Of a DNA stretch of 8,022 nucleotides, positions 5,773 through 8,022 are shown piece after piece (within the stretch, counting starts at the first letter, position 1; the number at the start of each line of letters is the position of its first letter). The notes under the pieces were generated by a model that searched no databases, was not told where the DNA came from, and saw nothing but the letters and a program-made list of their open reading frames with translations. A program made the position numbers and the translations under genes. The stretch spans positions 1 through 8,022 of the forward strand of contig JAIRLG010000037.1 of assembly GCA_031259625.1 (NCBI GenBank). Reading direction: 5' to 3'. The DNA comes from Puniceicoccales bacterium. GTDB taxonomy: Bacteria; Verrucomicrobiota; Verrucomicrobiae; Opitutales; LL51.

Positions 5773-5887
5773 GGCGCGATGGCCCGTGAAGGGGAGCCGC
5801 CGGAGGCGGCTCCCCTTCACGACGGCGCTCCCGCTCCCGCGGGAGCGGGAGCGCCGGCCTTGGCCCCGGCCAAGGGGCCATCGCGCC
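5773..5887 (+). repeat. Cloverleaf palindromic element, copy 4 (divergent sequence, same architecture)
   Basis: The outer stem GGCGCGATGGCCC (5773-5785) pairs perfectly with 5875-5887. Arm A is 5786-5801 with 5805-5820, a perfect 16-bp stem, loop GGA. Three bases GAC follow. Arm B is 5824-5837 with 5842-5855, a perfect 14-bp stem. Arm C is CCTTGGCC 5858-5865 with 5868-5875, sharing its last base with the outer stem. Almost no sequence is shared with the other copies; the layout of one closing stem and three hairpins is. It lies between the divergent acidic-protein gene and mgtE. Confidence 0.85.
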
Positions 5888-6062
5888 CCCAAACCACGGA
5901 TCCAACGGCTGCCCCGGCCCTCTCAGGAGATCTCCCGCAGGCCCCTGGGAAAAAAATTTCCCCACGGCCTCTGTCAAAAAAATCCTTGCCTTCGTCGCCA
6001 TCTTGAATTGGCAATGACGGCACGGAATCCCGAAGCGGGTCGGGAGGCAGTCCGTAAGTCTC
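5888..6062. other. Upstream region of mgtE with palindromes and A-tracts
   Basis: No gene is seen. GGAGATCTCC (5926-5935) is a perfect 10-bp palindrome. GGGAAA (5947-5952) pairs with TTTCCC (5957-5962) around AAAA. A second run of seven A lies at 5976-5982. TTGCC (5986-5990) is mirrored by GGCAA (6010-6014), a possible operator-like pair. The mgtE promoter probably lies here, but no consensus -35/-10 pair stands out. I did not find a magnesium riboswitch that I could recognise. Confidence 0.4.
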
Positions 6063-7448
6063 ATGCTGAAGTCGACACCGAAATCGCTGGCCAAAGACCC
6101 TCGCAAAGAGGCCTACGACTTCGACGAGCTCATGCAGCTGGCGTCGGGGGAGAATTGGGAAGAGGCCATCGAGCAGCAGCGCCTCGTCCACAATTCGCCC
6201 TATGAGGTCAGCAGCGTCCTGGAACGGCTCGATTCCGAAAAACGGCACGCCATCCTGAGGAAACTGTCCTACGAGGACGCCGCCGACATCCTCGCCGAGA
6301 TGGATACGGAGGACTCCGCCGACATCCTGCGGGAGATGCGGAGCATCCGCGCGAAGAAGATCATCGAGGGCCTCGAACCGGACGATGCCGCCTGCCTCCT
6401 GCGGGAGCTCCGGCCCCAGGAACAGGAGCGCATCCTGTCCCAGCTGCCGGAGGAAATGGCCCGAACGATACGCAAGCTGCTCTCCTACGACCCCCACACA
6501 GCCGCCGGTGTCATGACCCCCTACGTCATGACCCTGCGGGATGACATGAGCGTCGACGAGGCCATTCACCACATCCGGCGCGAGAAGCACGAGACCGAGA
6601 ACAGCGACATGCTCTACGTCGTCGATGAGCGCAAGCGGCTCATGGGCGTAACCTCCGTCCGCGACCTCATTTGGTCCCGCCCCAGCCAGAATATCTCCCA
6701 TCTCATGCACAAGGAACTGCGCGGGGTCTGCCGTTTCGACCAGCACAAGGAGGAGGTGGCGCGGCAGATGGCGGAGCTCAACTTCCAGAACCTGCCCGTC
6801 GTGGATGCCCAGGGTCGCCTGATGGGCATCGTGACGCACGACGATGTCATCGACATCCTGCGCGACGAGGCGACCGAGGACATCCAAAAGCTCCACGGGG
6901 CCGGCGCCGATGAAAACATCCACGACCCCATCCTTTCCAGCGTCACCAAGCGCATGCCCTGGCTCATGGCCAACCTCGTCATCGCCCTCATAACCGCCAA
7001 AGTGATCTCCCTTTTCACGGAACAGATCACGCAGCTCGCGCTCCTGGCCGTTTTCATGAATCTCGTCTCCTCCCTGGGGGGAAGCGCCGGCGCCCAGACC
7101 CTGGCCGTCGCCATTCGCGGACTCGCCCTGGGCAATCTGCACACGGGGGACGCCCGCAAAATCTGCCGAAAAGAGCTCTGCAAGGGGCTCTACAACGGTC
7201 TGATGGTGGGCCTATTGACCTCCTTCATCGCCGGTCTCTGGACCCACAATCCCATGGTGGGCGTGGTGCTATTCCTGGCGATGAGCCTCAACATGGGTCT
7301 GGCCGGCCTGGCCGGTGCCTTCGTCCCCCTCTGCCTCCAATCCCTGCACTTCGACCCCGCCCAGAGCTCCTACATCTTCCTCACCTCCATCACGGACATC
7401 GCCGGGGTTTCCATCTTCCTGGCCCTGGGCTCCAGGCTCCTGCTCTGA
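6063..7448 (+). CDS. mgtE: Magnesium transporter MgtE
   Basis: MgtE is a homodimeric inner-membrane Mg2+ channel whose cytoplasmic part closes the pore when internal Mg2+ is high. The 461-residue protein has the normal order: an N-terminal helical-repeat domain (about 30-140, with LRKLSYEDAADILAEMDTEDSADILREM), a CBS pair (about 145-270, with MTPYVMTL at 151-158 and GRLMGIVTHDDVIDIL at 251-266), ATEDIQKLHGA (270-280, the plug-helix start), and a five-helix membrane domain from about 298. The pore-domain motif reads GGSAGAQTLAVAIRGLALG (339-357), where GGNAG is commoner. DPAQSSYIFLTSITDIAG (431-448) keeps the aspartate (D445) at the position of the pore Asp. The ATG gives a standard N-terminus; a GGGAGG lies about 15 bases upstream, further than usual. 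It is divergent from the acidic-protein operon and appears monocistronic. Confidence 0.95.
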   Translation: MLKSTPKSLAKDPRKEAYDFDELMQLASGENWEEAIEQQRLVHNSPYEVSSVLERLDSEKRHAILRKLSYEDAADILAEMDTEDSADILREMRSIRAKKIIEGLEPDDAACLLRELRPQEQERILSQLPEEMARTIRKLLSYDPHTAAGVMTPYVMTLRDDMSVDEAIHHIRREKHETENSDMLYVVDERKRLMGVTSVRDLIWSRPSQNISHLMHKELRGVCRFDQHKEEVARQMAELNFQNLPVVDAQGRLMGIVTHDDVIDILRDEATEDIQKLHGAGADENIHDPILSSVTKRMPWLMANLVIALITAKVISLFTEQITQLALLAVFMNLVSSLGGSAGAQTLAVAIRGLALGNLHTGDARKICRKELCKGLYNGLMVGLLTSFIAGLWTHNPMVGVVLFLAMSLNMGLAGLAGAFVPLCLQSLHFDPAQSSYIFLTSITDIAGVSIFLALGSRLLL

Positions 7449-7571
7449 GCCCCTGACCCTTCCCCGAAGATCCTGGTCGAAAATCAGGCCTGGATTTTAG
7501 CTCCCGCTCCCATCCTTCTGCTCAGGGGGATGCGCGTGACCCGCCTACCACTTTCGGCTCATAACGGATTT
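7449..7571. other. Spacer after mgtE
   Basis: No gene, clear promoter or T-run terminator is seen. AATCAGGCCTGGATT near 7482-7496 is a short imperfect palindrome. The first of two adjacent palindromic elements begins just after this stretch. Confidence 0.4.
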
Positions 7572-7585
7572 GGGGCTGTGTTTTT

Positions 7586-7684
7586 GGAGCTGGCTTTGCC
7601 GCGGGGGGCATGAAAAGGGAGTTTTCATGCCCCTCGCGGAGGCCCGCTCCGCGGGCGAGCCCGAAGGGCTCCAAAGACAGCCCC
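7586..7684 (+). repeat. Cloverleaf palindromic element, copy 5
   Basis: The outer stem GGAGCTGGCTTTG (7586-7598) pairs with 7672-7684 at 11 of 13 positions. Arm A is 7599-7616 with 7622-7639 (18 bp, one G-T). Arm B is GCCCGC 7642-7647 with 7651-7656, loop TCC. Arm C is GAGCCC 7657-7662 with 7666-7671, loop GAA. As in copy 2, a second version of the left outer arm (GGGGCTGTGTTTTT, 7572-7585) stands directly before it and could pair with the same right arm. It is separated from copy 6 by six bases. Confidence 0.8.
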
Positions 7685-7690
7685 AGTTGA

Positions 7691-7783
7691 GGGCTGGCTT
7701 TGCCTGAAGGAAAAGGACTTCGTCCTTTTCCTCCAGGCAGCCCGCGTAGCGGGCACGATTCCGGAGGAATCGAAAGCCAGCCC
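7691..7783 (+). repeat. Cloverleaf palindromic element, copy 6
   Basis: The outer stem GGGCTGGCTTT (7691-7701) pairs perfectly with 7773-7783. Arm A is 7702-7718 with 7722-7738 (17 bp, one A-C mismatch), loop TTC. Arm B is GCCCGC 7740-7745 with 7749-7754, loop GTA. Arm C is CGATTCC 7756-7762 with 7766-7772, loop GGA. It is the closest relative of copy 2, but the arm A loop is the reverse complement (TTC against GAA). Confidence 0.88.
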
Positions 7784-7879
7784 CCACCGTTTATTCTGGT
7801 ATTCCATTTCCTTCACCGTTCATTCATACCTTCCGCTTTTTCGCTTGAGAAGGGAGGAGAAGTTCCCTCACTGAGAGCC
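7784..7879. other. Leader region of the ABC permease gene
   Basis: This short stretch is less GC-rich than the rest and should hold the promoter and ribosome-binding site of the permease. A strong purine stretch (GGGAGGAGAAG, 7852-7862) lies 17 bases before the ATG, further away than is normal. No consensus promoter pair is convincing. Confidence 0.35.
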
Positions 7880-8022
7880 ATGCCCGGCTTCGTTCCCGTT
7901 CGACCCCAGTGCTATCCCTCCATCTGGAAGGAGCTGAAGCAGGTCTACTACCTGCTCCTCCTGCGGGAGGTGAAGACCCGATTCGGGCGCCTGAAGCTCG
8001 GCTGGGTCTGGATATTCCTCGA
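7880..8022 (+). CDS. ABC-2 type polysaccharide export permease, N-terminal part (partial)
   Basis: Only the first 47 codons lie in the window. The peptide contains SIWKELKQVYYLLLLREVKTRFGRLKLGWVWIFL. This is the N-terminal signature of KpsM/Wzm-type ABC-2 permeases, where a cytoplasmic amphipathic helix (LLLREVKTRFGRxxLGxxW) leads into the first membrane span. Such permeases pair with an ATPase (KpsT/Wzt) to export capsule, O-antigen or teichoic-acid polymers. ATG 7880 is the first Met in this frame, and nothing upstream resembles the family. Only weak ribosome-binding sequence stands at the normal distance. The ATPase gene would be expected just beyond the window. Whether the substrate is O-antigen or capsule cannot be told. 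Confidence 0.8.
   Translation, partial: MPGFVPVRPQCYPSIWKELKQVYYLLLLREVKTRFGRLKLGWVWIFL

Noticed and set aside
5586..5789. 67-codon plus-strand frame running into copy 4
   Set aside because: It is mostly antisense to the acidic-protein gene and terminates within the repeat; no ribosome-binding site or family resemblance.
5687..6062. Magnesium riboswitch in front of mgtE
   Set aside because: A riboswitch would be plausible here, but I see no recognisable M-box or ykkC-like conserved core; only palindromes and A-tracts.
5817..7142. 441-codon minus-strand open frame opposite mgtE
   Set aside because: Antisense to the well-conserved MgtE coding sequence, and it ends inside a palindromic element.
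229..7783. Elements as a CRISPR array
   Set aside because: Copies are scattered between unrelated genes, are not regularly spaced except one pair, and there are no cas genes or uniform spacers.

Overview
The window is a GC-rich bacterial chromosome segment carrying housekeeping genes for membrane lipid synthesis, amino-acid synthesis and magnesium uptake. The mix of genes and the style of the PssA and FabZ-like proteins suggest Verrucomicrobiota, perhaps the Opitutae/Puniceicoccales side. This is a recollection-based guess, not a search result.

Layout from left to right: the 3' end of a YhaM-like exoribonuclease gene (+, 1-189); a minus-strand pair made of pssA (phosphatidylserine synthase) followed by a small VC0807-like membrane protein (2014 down to 491); a plus-strand pair plsY (glycerol-3-phosphate acyltransferase) and lysC (aspartate kinase) (2411-4268); a minus-strand pair made of an unrecognised acidic protein and a FabZ-like dehydratase (5686 down to 4422); mgtE (+, 6063-7448); and the 5' end of a polysaccharide-export ABC permease (+, from 7880). 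PssA, PlsY and the FabZ-like protein all serve fatty-acid or phospholipid synthesis, so the segment has a loose lipid theme but is not one operon.

The most striking content is between the genes. The four long intergenic gaps and the 3' end of the fabZ-like gene carry a compact palindromic element of about 91-115 bases. Each copy folds on paper as a four-way junction, like a tRNA cloverleaf. An outer stem of about 11-14 bp (often GGCTGGCTTT...AAAGCCAGCC) encloses three hairpins, here called A (13-18 bp), B (6-14 bp) and C (6-8 bp). Loops are mostly three bases, and in the best copies no base is left unpaired at the junction. Seven copies are visible: an outer copy at 229-424 with a complete second copy nested in the loop of its C hairpin (311-401), 2112-2206, 4443-4538, 5773-5887, 7586-7684 and 7691-7783.

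The copies keep base pairing while their sequences change, most of all in arm A. Some loops appear in both orientations, as if a hairpin had flipped. One copy (exactly 96 bases, 32 codons) is translated in frame as the C-terminal tail of the FabZ-like protein. No transposase or other obvious partner gene lies in the window. I know of no described family with this exact architecture, but I could not search for one.
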